DNA of 6,335 nucleotides from Rhodospirillaceae bacterium. GTDB taxonomy: Bacteria; Pseudomonadota; Alphaproteobacteria; MPNO01; UBA2964. This document shows, piece by piece, positions 1 through 5,144 of the stretch. The notes under the pieces were generated by a model. That model saw only the letters and a list, made by a program, of their open reading frames with translations. It was not told where the DNA came from and ran no database searches. The translations under genes and the position numbers were made by a program. The stretch is taken from the NCBI GenBank assembly GCA_018660305.1, contig JABJKO010000115.1, forward strand, positions 1 through 6,335, read 5' to 3'. The stretch's first letter is position 1. Each line of letters starts with the position of its first letter.

Positions 1-110
1 AAGAGAAAGGATTAAACGGAAAACGATGGAATCCCGGCGCTTGCAATACCGCAAACACGCCGCTTAATATCTTGAACCAGATGAGCCAGACCCTCCTTTA
101 GATCAGGCCC

Positions 111-518
111 TTGAGTGTTCCAATTTATATGACGACGGACAGATCGGATATTGCATTTCTTGTGAACGATCTGGCCACTTCCACACTGCCCCCAAGTTCC
201 CTGACCGGATGGCCTGAGGCTATCGAGGGCACTCTCTCGATTGCGCCTGCGAGAACAGACCTTTTAATCCCCTACTACTTCTGGCTTTTGTCACGGGCTC
301 AGGAGACGACATTACTTGAAAGCACGAACAGAATACTTCTCACCCGGCCCGATGACCCCGTTGCGCTTTGGTTTAGCGGACTGGCGCTTCTCAAGGATAC
401 CCGGAATAGCCGAACAGGAATTATTCGCTTGCGCCGCGCGTTACAAAATAACGTTGAGAGGCTCTTTCCAATCGACGAGAAAACCCTCCGACAAATCAGG
501 CAGATAAAATTAGACTAA
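111..518 (+). CDS. TPR-like hypothetical protein, probably a C-terminal fragment
   Basis: This 135-residue ORF starts with TTG at 111; an ATG at 129 is an alternative start. Neither has a convincing SD sequence. The second half reads like one helix-turn-helix TPR unit: a 'RPDDPVALWFSGLALL' helix followed by 'GIIRLRRALQNNVERLFPI'. The residues before it (about 40-75) are also helical in character. There is no signal peptide or membrane segment. The same reading frame is open upstream from base 3 to base 98 and is broken only by a TAG at 99-101. The visible ORF may therefore be the tail of a larger gene interrupted by a nonsense codon, or a genuine short gene. Similar TPR-like tails occur at the C-termini of some polysaccharide polymerase or ligase proteins, but that resemblance is from memory and weak. 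It is convergent with the amidohydrolase gene. No function is assigned. Confidence 0.4.
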   Translation: MSVPIYMTTDRSDIAFLVNDLATSTLPPSSLTGWPEAIEGTLSIAPARTDLLIPYYFWLLSRAQETTLLESTNRILLTRPDDPVALWFSGLALLKDTRNSRTGIIRLRRALQNNVERLFPIDEKTLRQIRQIKLD

Positions 519-663
519 AAAATTAAAATGCCCGACGAGTTGGTCTTGCAGGACACGCATTGTTAGAGGGCAGACTGCTCATGTCCGTCATGAGGGGCAA
601 AACCACAATAGCTGACGAAAATCAGGCCCGGATGCCTCGGAATTGCAGACCGACTTTGCCGCC

Positions 664-1878
664 TTATTTCCCCAGCGTATCCAACCCGAAGAGTTTCGCC
701 GCGTTATAGCCGAGAATGTTGCGCTTGGCCTGCTCGTCGACGAAGGGCAGTTCCGAGATCACGTTGGGTAGGTCAAAATCCCAGTGCGGCCAGTCGGACG
801 CATAAAGAAGCTGGGTTTCCGCGTTGATGGAATCGAACGTTGCCTCCAGCAGCTTCATGTTGGTGCGTTCCATGGGCTGGCAGGTGAAATACATCTCGGC
901 GATATATTCGCTGGGCAGGCGCTTGAGGTTGGGCGCCTCCGATGACCGCATGAGATATTCGTTGTCGAGGCGCTGCTGCATGAACGGCACCCAGGCCAGC
1001 CCGGATTCAATCCACAGCACGGGCAATTTGGGGAAGCGTTCGGGCAGGCCGTTGATCACCCAGTTGGTCAGGTGGACAATGTTGCACAGCACGAAGCTCA
1101 CCGCATGCATGGAGATGAAGCGGTTGAGCTGGCTCACATAGCCATTGTTCTCCCAGTTGGGCCCGGCATGGAAACCCAGCGTCTTGCCGCTTTCCTCGAT
1201 CATACGGTAGAGCCGCATATACTGGTTGTGATGCACGGGCTTGTAGCGCACAGACGTCACCATGAAGCCCGACACCTTGGGGTGGTCGGCATATTCTTCG
1301 ACGATGCGCTCGCAGGCTGCCGGGTCAGAGAATGGCAGATAGAGCATGGAATAGATGCGGTCTTCCGAAGACAGCACGTTGTCCACCAGCCATCGGTTGT
1401 AGCCCTCGGCCAGCCCCACCTCCACATCGGTTTCCGGATGCAGTCCCAGCGACAGCATGGGGGTAGGAAAGGTGATCTGGTAATCCACCGCCAGGCATTC
1501 CATGGCGCGGCGGATCAGCACGATGTCCCGATGCACACCATCCTCGGCCTCGGCGATTTCCTCCAGCCCCTGATCGTGACTGACCCGGCCACCGACACCC
1601 TGATTTGCCGGCCAGGCGGACGACTGCATGATGCCGGGATGCTTCACGCCATTGCGTGTGAAGGATTCCGCCACGTGACGCACGATATCGTTGGGAATCA
1701 GCTCAACAATCTGGGCCCAGCTTTGGTTCTCGAAATGATGAGCATCCACATCCACCACCAGCCAGTCTTCGAGACCCGCCGCCTGTACCGCCCGCTTGGC
1801 CCGTGCCAGCGTGTCACGGGTATCGGAGGCTTTTCCCAACTGGCTGAGATTACGCGAAGACTCGATACCGGTATCCAT
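664..1878 (-). CDS. Amidohydrolase family protein (COG2159, ACMSD/decarboxylase-like TIM barrel)
   Basis: This is a 404-residue metal-dependent hydrolase or decarboxylase of the amidohydrolase-2 family (PF04909), a cytoplasmic TIM barrel. Visible landmarks are the N-terminal metal motif 'VVDVDAHHFE' (D45-x-H47 in place of the usual H-x-H), the strand-5 region 'GFHAGPNW' with H237, further histidines H258 and H269, 'ERFPKLPVLWIESG' with E291, and the terminal ligand Asp in 'YASDWPHWD' (D362). The C-terminal 'RNILGYNAAKLFGL' helix is typical of the family. An acid-x-His pair at the first metal site is seen in family decarboxylases such as gamma-resorcylate decarboxylase, so decarboxylation or hydration is as likely as C-N hydrolysis. 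The ATG at 1878 is preferred over an in-frame start at 1944 because AGGAG lies 8 nt upstream. It is the last gene of the minus-strand run, 83 bp after the oxygenase gene. The substrate is unknown. Confidence 0.88.
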   Translation of the reverse strand: MDTGIESSRNLSQLGKASDTRDTLARAKRAVQAAGLEDWLVVDVDAHHFENQSWAQIVELIPNDIVRHVAESFTRNGVKHPGIMQSSAWPANQGVGGRVSHDQGLEEIAEAEDGVHRDIVLIRRAMECLAVDYQITFPTPMLSLGLHPETDVEVGLAEGYNRWLVDNVLSSEDRIYSMLYLPFSDPAACERIVEEYADHPKVSGFMVTSVRYKPVHHNQYMRLYRMIEESGKTLGFHAGPNWENNGYVSQLNRFISMHAVSFVLCNIVHLTNWVINGLPERFPKLPVLWIESGLAWVPFMQQRLDNEYLMRSSEAPNLKRLPSEYIAEMYFTCQPMERTNMKLLEATFDSINAETQLLYASDWPHWDFDLPNVISELPFVDEQAKRNILGYNAAKLFGLDTLGK

Positions 1879-1886
1879 GAGGATCT

Positions 1887-1891
1887 CTCCT
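1887..1891 (-). promoter_or_regulatory. Shine-Dalgarno site that sets the amidohydrolase start
   Basis: On the minus strand CAGGAGAGATCCTC runs directly into the ATG at 1878. The AGGAG core is spaced 8 nt from it. This rejects the longer ORF beginning at 1944, whose extra 22 residues lie mostly upstream of this site. Confidence 0.75.
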
Positions 1892-1961
1892 GTTTGCCGA
1901 ACGGTTCGAGGCGGCATGAGAACAGCAAAGGAGGCAGGCCGCAAGCCATCCCGGGGCTACT

Positions 1962-2585
1962 CTAGAATCGAGTAGGGCTTTGCTCCTCGGCGAAGTGGTC
2001 GAACATAAGATTGAAGCTGATGCTCATCCGTTGTTCCTGGCTCCTATTGGGATCAACCGAATGACGCAGCCAGGCCGGAAACAGGACCAGGCGCCCCGGC
2101 TGCACTTCCACGATAACCGTACTCGAATTCTTGGTGGAGGATTCGGTGACGTGGGGCGCGATCACTTGGGCCTCGGCTCTGGGGTCGTGAAAATTGATTG
2201 AATCACCACCCTTGGGCGTCTTCACGTAATAGGCGCCGGAGAGAAAATTATTGGGATGGGAATGTTCTTTATGATGGTCGGACGGCCCGCTTACATTGGC
2301 CCAGCAACCGGTGATCTTCAGGGGCGCCGGTTTGTGTTCAAGAAATTCGAGAATTCCCTGCGCCGCGCTCTCGACCCTTTCGCACAAATCTTTGAAATCC
2401 GGTTGCTGATGAAGTTTCGTTCCCGACTGAATGGAATGGCCCCGGCCCAGCTGGCCATCGATTGCCAGAGTTGACGTGATATTTTGTTCGATCTTCTTAC
2501 ACAGAGGCTCTACTTCCTCTGGAGACAGATCGAATACCCAAACAAATGTGGGAAAGAAGGAGAGAGCTGACGATTTAGCAAACAT
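1962..2585 (-). CDS. 2OG-Fe(II) oxygenase family protein (PF13759 / TIGR02466 type)
   Basis: This 207-residue protein has the conserved core of the small putative 2-oxoglutarate/Fe(II) dioxygenases. The order is 'GCWANVSG' (93-100), a histidine-rich strand 'HKEHSHPNNFLSGAYYV' (105-121), 'SINFHDPR' (129-136), 'PGRLVLFPAWLRHSV' with H175 as the likely distal iron ligand, and 'RMSISFN' with R186 as the likely 2OG carboxylate clamp. H108 or H110 is probably the proximal iron ligand; the acidic ligand cannot be fixed by eye. Full length fits the family, whose members are about 200 residues. Substrates of this family are mostly unknown. No signal peptide is present, so it should be cytoplasmic. The SD is weak (CAGG about 9 nt before the ATG). 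It lies 77 bp after VOC1 and 83 bp before the amidohydrolase, all in one orientation, which is compatible with one transcript. Confidence 0.85.
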   Translation of the reverse strand: MFAKSSALSFFPTFVWVFDLSPEEVEPLCKKIEQNITSTLAIDGQLGRGHSIQSGTKLHQQPDFKDLCERVESAAQGILEFLEHKPAPLKITGCWANVSGPSDHHKEHSHPNNFLSGAYYVKTPKGGDSINFHDPRAEAQVIAPHVTESSTKNSSTVIVEVQPGRLVLFPAWLRHSVDPNRSQEQRMSISFNLMFDHFAEEQSPTRF

Positions 2586-2662
2586 CTGACGCTACCTGTT
2601 CTGGAATGAGCGCAGTGCATTAGAACACGATCCCTTTCTTCGGAACCAGCCTGCAAACCCGC

Positions 2663-3193
2663 TCACCAATTCCCGAATTTCGCTTTCCATTCATCCATGG
2701 GCTGGAAGGTCGGGTCGGCTTTGCATTTTGCCTCGCAGGCGCCGAGGATTTCATCATCGGACATCGAAAAATCAATCGGCTTGGCGTGCGGCTGCTCGAT
2801 ATACCACGGGGTCGACCAATAGACCTCGAACCGGTTCCCCTCGGGATCCGGGAAATAGACCGACAAGGCCGCGCCGTGATCGATGGGCGCGACGGCCGGA
2901 ACGCCGGCCTTGGTCACGCGCTTATACATATCTCGCACCTGCGAAAATTCCTGCACCTTGAACGACATCTGGTTGACGGTGCTGGCATTGTCCGCCGGCT
3001 TGCCGTCGGCGAGGACGATCTGGTGATGCTCTTCCGGATCCCGGCTGATGAAGGCAAGCTCGCCACCACGCGAGGATTTACCCCGGTCGGTGACGGTAAA
3101 GCCAAGCACCTTAGTGTAGAAATCCACCATGGGCTGCATCTCGGTCACATTGATCCCGATATGACCAAATTTCATTTCAGGCAGGTCGGACAT
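2663..3193 (-). CDS. VOC family protein (glyoxalase/extradiol-dioxygenase fold), paralogue 1
   Basis: This 176-residue protein has a single vicinal-oxygen-chelate domain (about 7-126) followed by a 50-residue tail. Module 1 opens with 'GHIGINV' (H11, first metal ligand) and 'VDFYTKVLGF', then 'DPEEHHQIVL' (H56, H57). Module 2 opens with 'VNQMSFKV', where the usual His ligand is Gln (Q75), and ends in 'DPEGNRFEVY' with E123 as the last ligand. The tail contains 'ADPTFQP', which is shared with the neighbouring paralogue. Roughly half the positions match that paralogue by eye, so a tandem duplication is likely. The start is supported by GGAG 6 nt before the ATG. It could be a ring-cleavage dioxygenase relative, a lyase or an isomerase; the Gln makes classical extradiol activity doubtful. 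The upstream spacer is occupied by a fold-back repeat element. Confidence 0.9.
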   Translation of the reverse strand: MSDLPEMKFGHIGINVTEMQPMVDFYTKVLGFTVTDRGKSSRGGELAFISRDPEEHHQIVLADGKPADNASTVNQMSFKVQEFSQVRDMYKRVTKAGVPAVAPIDHGAALSVYFPDPEGNRFEVYWSTPWYIEQPHAKPIDFSMSDDEILGACEAKCKADPTFQPMDEWKAKFGNW

Positions 3194-3255
3194 GATTTTC
3201 TCCAGGATTTCTTATTAGCCGTTAATTCTCAGGGTATATCCCTACGCCTTCCACC

Positions 3256-3270
3256 GCTAGAGCCCTAAAC
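3256..3270 (+). repeat. Left terminal inverted repeat of the fold-back element
   Basis: GCTAGAGCCCTAAAC matches the reverse complement of 3511-3525 at 14 of 15 bases. CTAG at 3257-3260 may be half of a target duplication rather than part of the repeat; its palindromy makes the boundary ambiguous. Confidence 0.7.
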
Positions 3271-3304
3271 ATCTAAATAGAACCATTTGACCGGGATTAT
3301 TTTT

Positions 3305-3373
3305 CCCCGTGGATAGGCGCGCGTCGCATGGCGATGCTCGGCATCGGCAAAGACGCGCAACGACGCCACGGGG
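3305..3373. repeat. Nested hairpin of the left arm
   Basis: Three stems stack concentrically: CCCCGTGG (3305-3312) with CCACGGGG (3366-3373), GCGCGTC (3319-3325) with GACGCGC (3352-3358), and CGATGC (3332-3337) with GCATCG (3341-3346) around a TCG loop. A further small stem, GGGTA/TACCC, follows at 3371-3384. The interior aligns with the reverse complement of the right-arm hairpin, starting from a shared TAGGCGCG. Confidence 0.7.
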
Positions 3374-3391
3374 TATAAGTACCCGGCCTTC

Positions 3392-3491
3392 GGTGGGTCG
3401 TATGGGCGCCCCGGCTGCGTTGCGGCGCTTGCCCGATGCTTAAGCATCGCTCTGCGCACCGCGCCTAACCGGGAAGCCCATACGACCCATC
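3392..3491. repeat. Nested hairpin of the right arm
   Basis: The outer stem is TGGGTCGTATGGGC (3394-3407) with its perfect complement at 3476-3489. After a 2-base mismatch it continues as CCCGG (3410-3414) with CCGGG (3469-3473). The tip is a perfect 16-bp palindrome, CGATGCTTAAGCATCG (3434-3449), joined to the outer stem by imperfect GC-rich pairing. It would fold into a roughly 100-nt hairpin in RNA from either strand. Confidence 0.75.
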
Positions 3492-3510
3492 AAATTGATT
3501 CAATTAAGCT

Positions 3511-3525
3511 GTATAGGGCTCTAGC
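3511..3525 (-). repeat. Right terminal inverted repeat of the fold-back element
   Basis: Read on the minus strand this is GCTAGAGCCCTATAC, one mismatch from the left terminus. Its CTAG contains the TAG stop codon of VOC2 (3521-3523), so the element abuts the end of that gene. Confidence 0.7.
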
Positions 3526-4054
3526 CTGAGCGACGAACAAAATCCTTCTGCCAGTCCGCGACCGGCTGAAACGTTGGATCGGCCCGGCATTTCGCCTCAT
3601 TGGCCGCAGCGATCTCTTCATCGGACCGGGAAAAATCCAGCACAGTGCGGTTGGGCTGGGCAACATACCAGGGTGTCGGAATATACACCTCAATGCGGTT
3701 GTCCTCCGGGTCCCAGAAATAGACCGACAGCGCATTGCCATGATCCACGGGGTCGATCTTCTCCATCCTGGCGGCGACCAGGAGATCATGGGTGGCCCGC
3801 ACATCGGCGAAACTGTCCGCCCGAAAGGAAACCTGATTGACGGTGGTGGGCGAGTCCGGCGCCCTACCGGTCATGAAAACGATCTCGTGATGCTCATCGG
3901 GATCGCGGGTCATAAACGCGATTTCACCATCGCGGAACGGGCCCCGGTCAGCCACCGTAAAGCCGAGCACGCCTTCATAGAAACCCACCATGCGGTCCAT
4001 ATCGATGACATACATTCCCACATGACGCAGCGTGACATTAGGTAACTTGGGCAT
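3521..4054 (-). CDS. VOC family protein, paralogue 2
   Basis: This 177-residue single-domain VOC protein has the same architecture as its neighbour. It has 'RHVGMYV' (H11), 'VGFYEGVLGFTVADRG', 'DPDEHHEIVF' (H55, H56), 'VNQVSFRA' with Q74 at the position normally held by a metal-binding His, 'PVDHGNALSVYF', and 'DNRIEVY' with E122. The C-terminal tail again carries 'EAKCRADPTFQP'. The start is supported by GGAGA 7 nt before the ATG. The gene begins only 16 nt after the Sel1-repeat gene and its SD lies in that gap, so the two are probably co-transcribed. Its TAG stop lies within the terminal repeat of the fold-back element, without visible damage to the reading frame. It is likely a metal-dependent lyase, isomerase or dioxygenase relative; the substrate is unknown. 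Confidence 0.9.
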   Translation of the reverse strand: MPKLPNVTLRHVGMYVIDMDRMVGFYEGVLGFTVADRGPFRDGEIAFMTRDPDEHHEIVFMTGRAPDSPTTVNQVSFRADSFADVRATHDLLVAARMEKIDPVDHGNALSVYFWDPEDNRIEVYIPTPWYVAQPNRTVLDFSRSDEEIAAANEAKCRADPTFQPVADWQKDFVRRSG

Positions 4055-4070
4055 GGTTTATCTCCGGACC

Positions 4071-4769
4071 CTATTTCTTCGAAGCCGCCTGTCGGGAGAG
4101 GCGTCTTTCGACATTGGCAATTACGTCGTCGGACAACGTAGATTTTGCCATATCACGCGCCGCCGCCGCATCCGCAATACCCTGATCCGCCGCCAGCGAC
4201 AACCAGTACAAACTTTCCGACTGTGCCACCGGATCGTCCGTTTTCGCATTCAGCAGAAGACCAAGATTGAATTGAGCCGCGCCCAACCCCTTTTCGGCGG
4301 CCTGGAGGTAATATTGCTGCGCCCTGATAATGTCAGATGTGCCGCCGACACCGCGCTCAAACAAATATCCCAAATTCAGGGCAGCCTCGGGCAGGCCCTG
4401 TGCCGCGGCGCTGACATACCAGGAAATAGCACCGGCGGGGTCACGTTTCATACCGAGACCATTCTGGTGCATCCAGCCGAGCCGAAACTGCGACAGCACA
4501 TGCCCCTGTGCCGCCGCCCGGCGATACCAGCGTGTGGATGTGCGCAGATCGCGGGGCTGTCCCCTGCCCACCTCGAGCCTATGGCCGAGCAGATACTGCG
4601 CTGTGGGAGATCCCGCCTCGGCGGCCTTTCTGTACCAACGCAGCGCCTCACCGAAATTAGCCGGCGCCGCGACAATTGGTGCCGCGGGTCCCGTCGACTG
4701 GGCGACGGCGATCGCGGAGGTGAATGCCCCCATTAATGCGAGAGCGAACACTGCCAGCGTCCGAATCAT
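4071..4769 (-). CDS. Secreted Sel1-like repeat (SLR/TPR-type) protein
   Basis: This is a 232-residue exported protein. Residues 1-24 form a signal peptide: 'MIRTLAVFALALMGAF' leads to a probable cleavage near 'AVA|QS'. After a Pro/Ala linker, a partial repeat (about 38-53) and four Sel1 repeats (about 54-90, 91-126, 127-162, 163-198) follow. They are recognised by the recurring A-x-x-x-L-G, 'GL/VG...D...A..WY..AA.QG' pattern. A short charged helix ends the protein. SLR proteins act as periplasmic or surface scaffolds for protein-protein contacts, often linked to envelope assembly or polysaccharide control; no partner is visible. The ATG at 4769 is chosen over the GTG at 4778 because the SD (GAGGGTGA) lies 5-9 nt before the ATG but overlaps the GTG. 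That SD sits inside a predicted hairpin. Confidence 0.88.
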   Translation of the reverse strand: MIRTLAVFALALMGAFTSAIAVAQSTGPAAPIVAAPANFGEALRWYRKAAEAGSPTAQYLLGHRLEVGRGQPRDLRTSTRWYRRAAAQGHVLSQFRLGWMHQNGLGMKRDPAGAISWYVSAAAQGLPEAALNLGYLFERGVGGTSDIIRAQQYYLQAAEKGLGAAQFNLGLLLNAKTDDPVAQSESLYWLSLAADQGIADAAAARDMAKSTLSDDVIANVERRLSRQAASKK

Positions 4770-4776
4770 TAAGATC

Positions 4777-4798
4777 ACCCTCTTTCCCCAAGGAGGGT
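4777..4798 (-). promoter_or_regulatory. Hairpin sequestering the Sel1 gene SD
   Basis: A 9-bp stem (one G-T pair) pairs 4777-4785 with 4790-4798 around a four-base loop (GGGG in the mRNA sense). On the mRNA strand the 5' arm reads ACCCTCCTT and the 3' arm contains the GAGGG SD. The 5' arm contains CCTCCTT, the same as the anti-SD of 16S rRNA. There is no T-run after it, so it is not a terminator. Confidence 0.45.
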
Positions 4799-4801
4799 CA
4801 T

Positions 4802-4831
4802 ACTATAACGAAAATCCGCTCGAATCGTCAG
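4802..4831 (-). promoter_or_regulatory. Candidate sigma-70-like promoter for the Sel1 gene
   Basis: On the minus strand CTGACG, an 18-nt spacer and TATAGT resemble -35 and -10 boxes. Initiation would fall near 4795, placing the SD hairpin at the extreme 5' end of the transcript. The -35 overlaps the lipoprotein stop codon. The match is by eye and moderate. Confidence 0.3.
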
Positions 4832-5103
4832 AAGTCGCCGGGTTCGATCCGTACGGTCTGGCGTCGCATGTCCGTTTTTCTGGGTACCGGATAACAATCG
4901 GTATCGCCCAGCGTTTCATAGCAATAGACCGGATCGATTTCGATCCGCCGGCCCTTGAGCCAGCCATCGCTGAGCATTCGGGCTTCGGTCCATCCGAACT
5001 CGGTCTTTAGCCTTTTGATATAGGGATTTTCGCACCCTCCCAGAAAGATGAGCGCGCAGACCAACAGGCCTATTTTCAAGGGTGTCTGATATTTCCGATT
5101 CAT
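4828..5103 (-). CDS. Small lipoprotein, hypothetical
   Basis: This 91-residue protein has a type II signal: a basic N-terminus 'MNRKYQTPLK', a hydrophobic core 'IGLLVCALIF' and the lipobox L21-G-G-C24. The mature lipoprotein is 68 residues. Asn, not Asp, occupies position +3 ('CEN'), so outer-membrane sorting by Lol is expected. The mature part has 'FGWTEARMLSDGWLKG' and a Cys-containing motif 'PVYCYETLGDTDCYPVP', whose two cysteines (C69, C78) could form a disulfide in the periplasm. Small lipoproteins with a 'YCY-TL--DCY' motif are familiar in alphaproteobacteria, but I know no function. The ATG at 5103 is preferred over 5127 because it has CAGGT just upstream and gives a canonical signal peptide. 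It lies 70 bp after the amidotransferase gene and 58 bp before the Sel1 gene. Confidence 0.82.
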   Translation of the reverse strand: MNRKYQTPLKIGLLVCALIFLGGCENPYIKRLKTEFGWTEARMLSDGWLKGRRIEIDPVYCYETLGDTDCYPVPRKTDMRRQTVRIEPGDF

Positions 5104-5107
5104 GGCT

Positions 5108-5112
5108 ACCTG
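5108..5112 (-). promoter_or_regulatory. Shine-Dalgarno site that sets the lipoprotein start
   Basis: On the minus strand GGCAGGTAGCC precedes the ATG at 5103. The upstream in-frame ATG at 5127 has no SD and lies inside the dyad element. Starting there would add eight residues before the lipoprotein signal. Confidence 0.6.
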
Positions 5113-5124
5113 CCCAAAATCCGT

Positions 5125-5141
5125 CATGACATCATGTCATG
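5125..5141. promoter_or_regulatory. Perfect 17-bp dyad, operator-like
   Basis: CATGACA-TCA-TGTCATG has 7-bp arms and a 3-bp centre. It lies 22-38 nt upstream of the lipoprotein ATG, where transcription from the proposed promoter would begin. This is a typical place for a dimeric repressor to bind. The regulator cannot be identified. Confidence 0.4.
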
Positions 5142-5144
5142 CAC

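Larger units (their letters stand above)
3256..3525. mobile_element. 270-bp MITE-like fold-back element between the VOC genes
   Basis: The outer ends are inverted repeats: GCTAGAGCCCTAAAC at 3256-3270, and the reverse complement of 3511-3525, GCTAGAGCCCTATAC (14 of 15 match). Both ends carry CTAG, so a TA or CTAG target duplication is possible; IS630/Tc1-mariner elements are known to favour CTAG and duplicate TA. The two halves, about 135 bp each, align to each other in inverted orientation along their length, meeting near 3390. Each half holds a nested hairpin (listed separately). No transposase or credible ORF lies inside, which fits a non-autonomous element. This fills nearly all of the 327-bp stretch between the two VOC genes. 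The remaining 62 bp (3194-3255) hold the VOC1 SD and AT-rich leader; no firm promoter was seen there. Confidence 0.65.

Noticed and set aside
578..594. CTCATG/CATGAG hairpin in the convergent spacer 519-663
   Set aside because: The 6-bp stem is not followed by a T-run on either strand. I see no convincing terminator in this 145-bp spacer.
1072..1965. 297-residue plus-strand ORF opposite the amidohydrolase
   Set aside because: It is antisense to a clear family member. The His-rich, unpatterned sequence is typical of a shadow frame in GC-rich DNA.
1957..1975. CTACTC/GAGTAG inverted repeat at the oxygenase stop codon
   Set aside because: The stem is only 6 bp with a 7-nt loop and no T-run follows on either strand, so it is not supported as a terminator.
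3265..3459. 64-residue minus-strand ORF between the VOC genes
   Set aside because: It lies inside the fold-back element and crosses both hairpins; the composition is explained by the palindromic repeats and no SD is evident.
4777..4798. Reading the lipoprotein-Sel1 hairpin as a rho-independent terminator
   Set aside because: On the transcribed strand it is followed by GATCTTAATG, the start of the Sel1 gene, with no U-tract.
4032..5010. Long plus-strand ORFs opposite the Sel1 and lipoprotein genes
   Set aside because: They overlap well-supported minus-strand genes and show Arg/Pro-rich shadow translation without domains.
5123..5140. Pho box from two GTCAT repeats
   Set aside because: The repeats are spaced 13 bp rather than the 11 bp of PhoB boxes, and they are explained by the perfect dyad.
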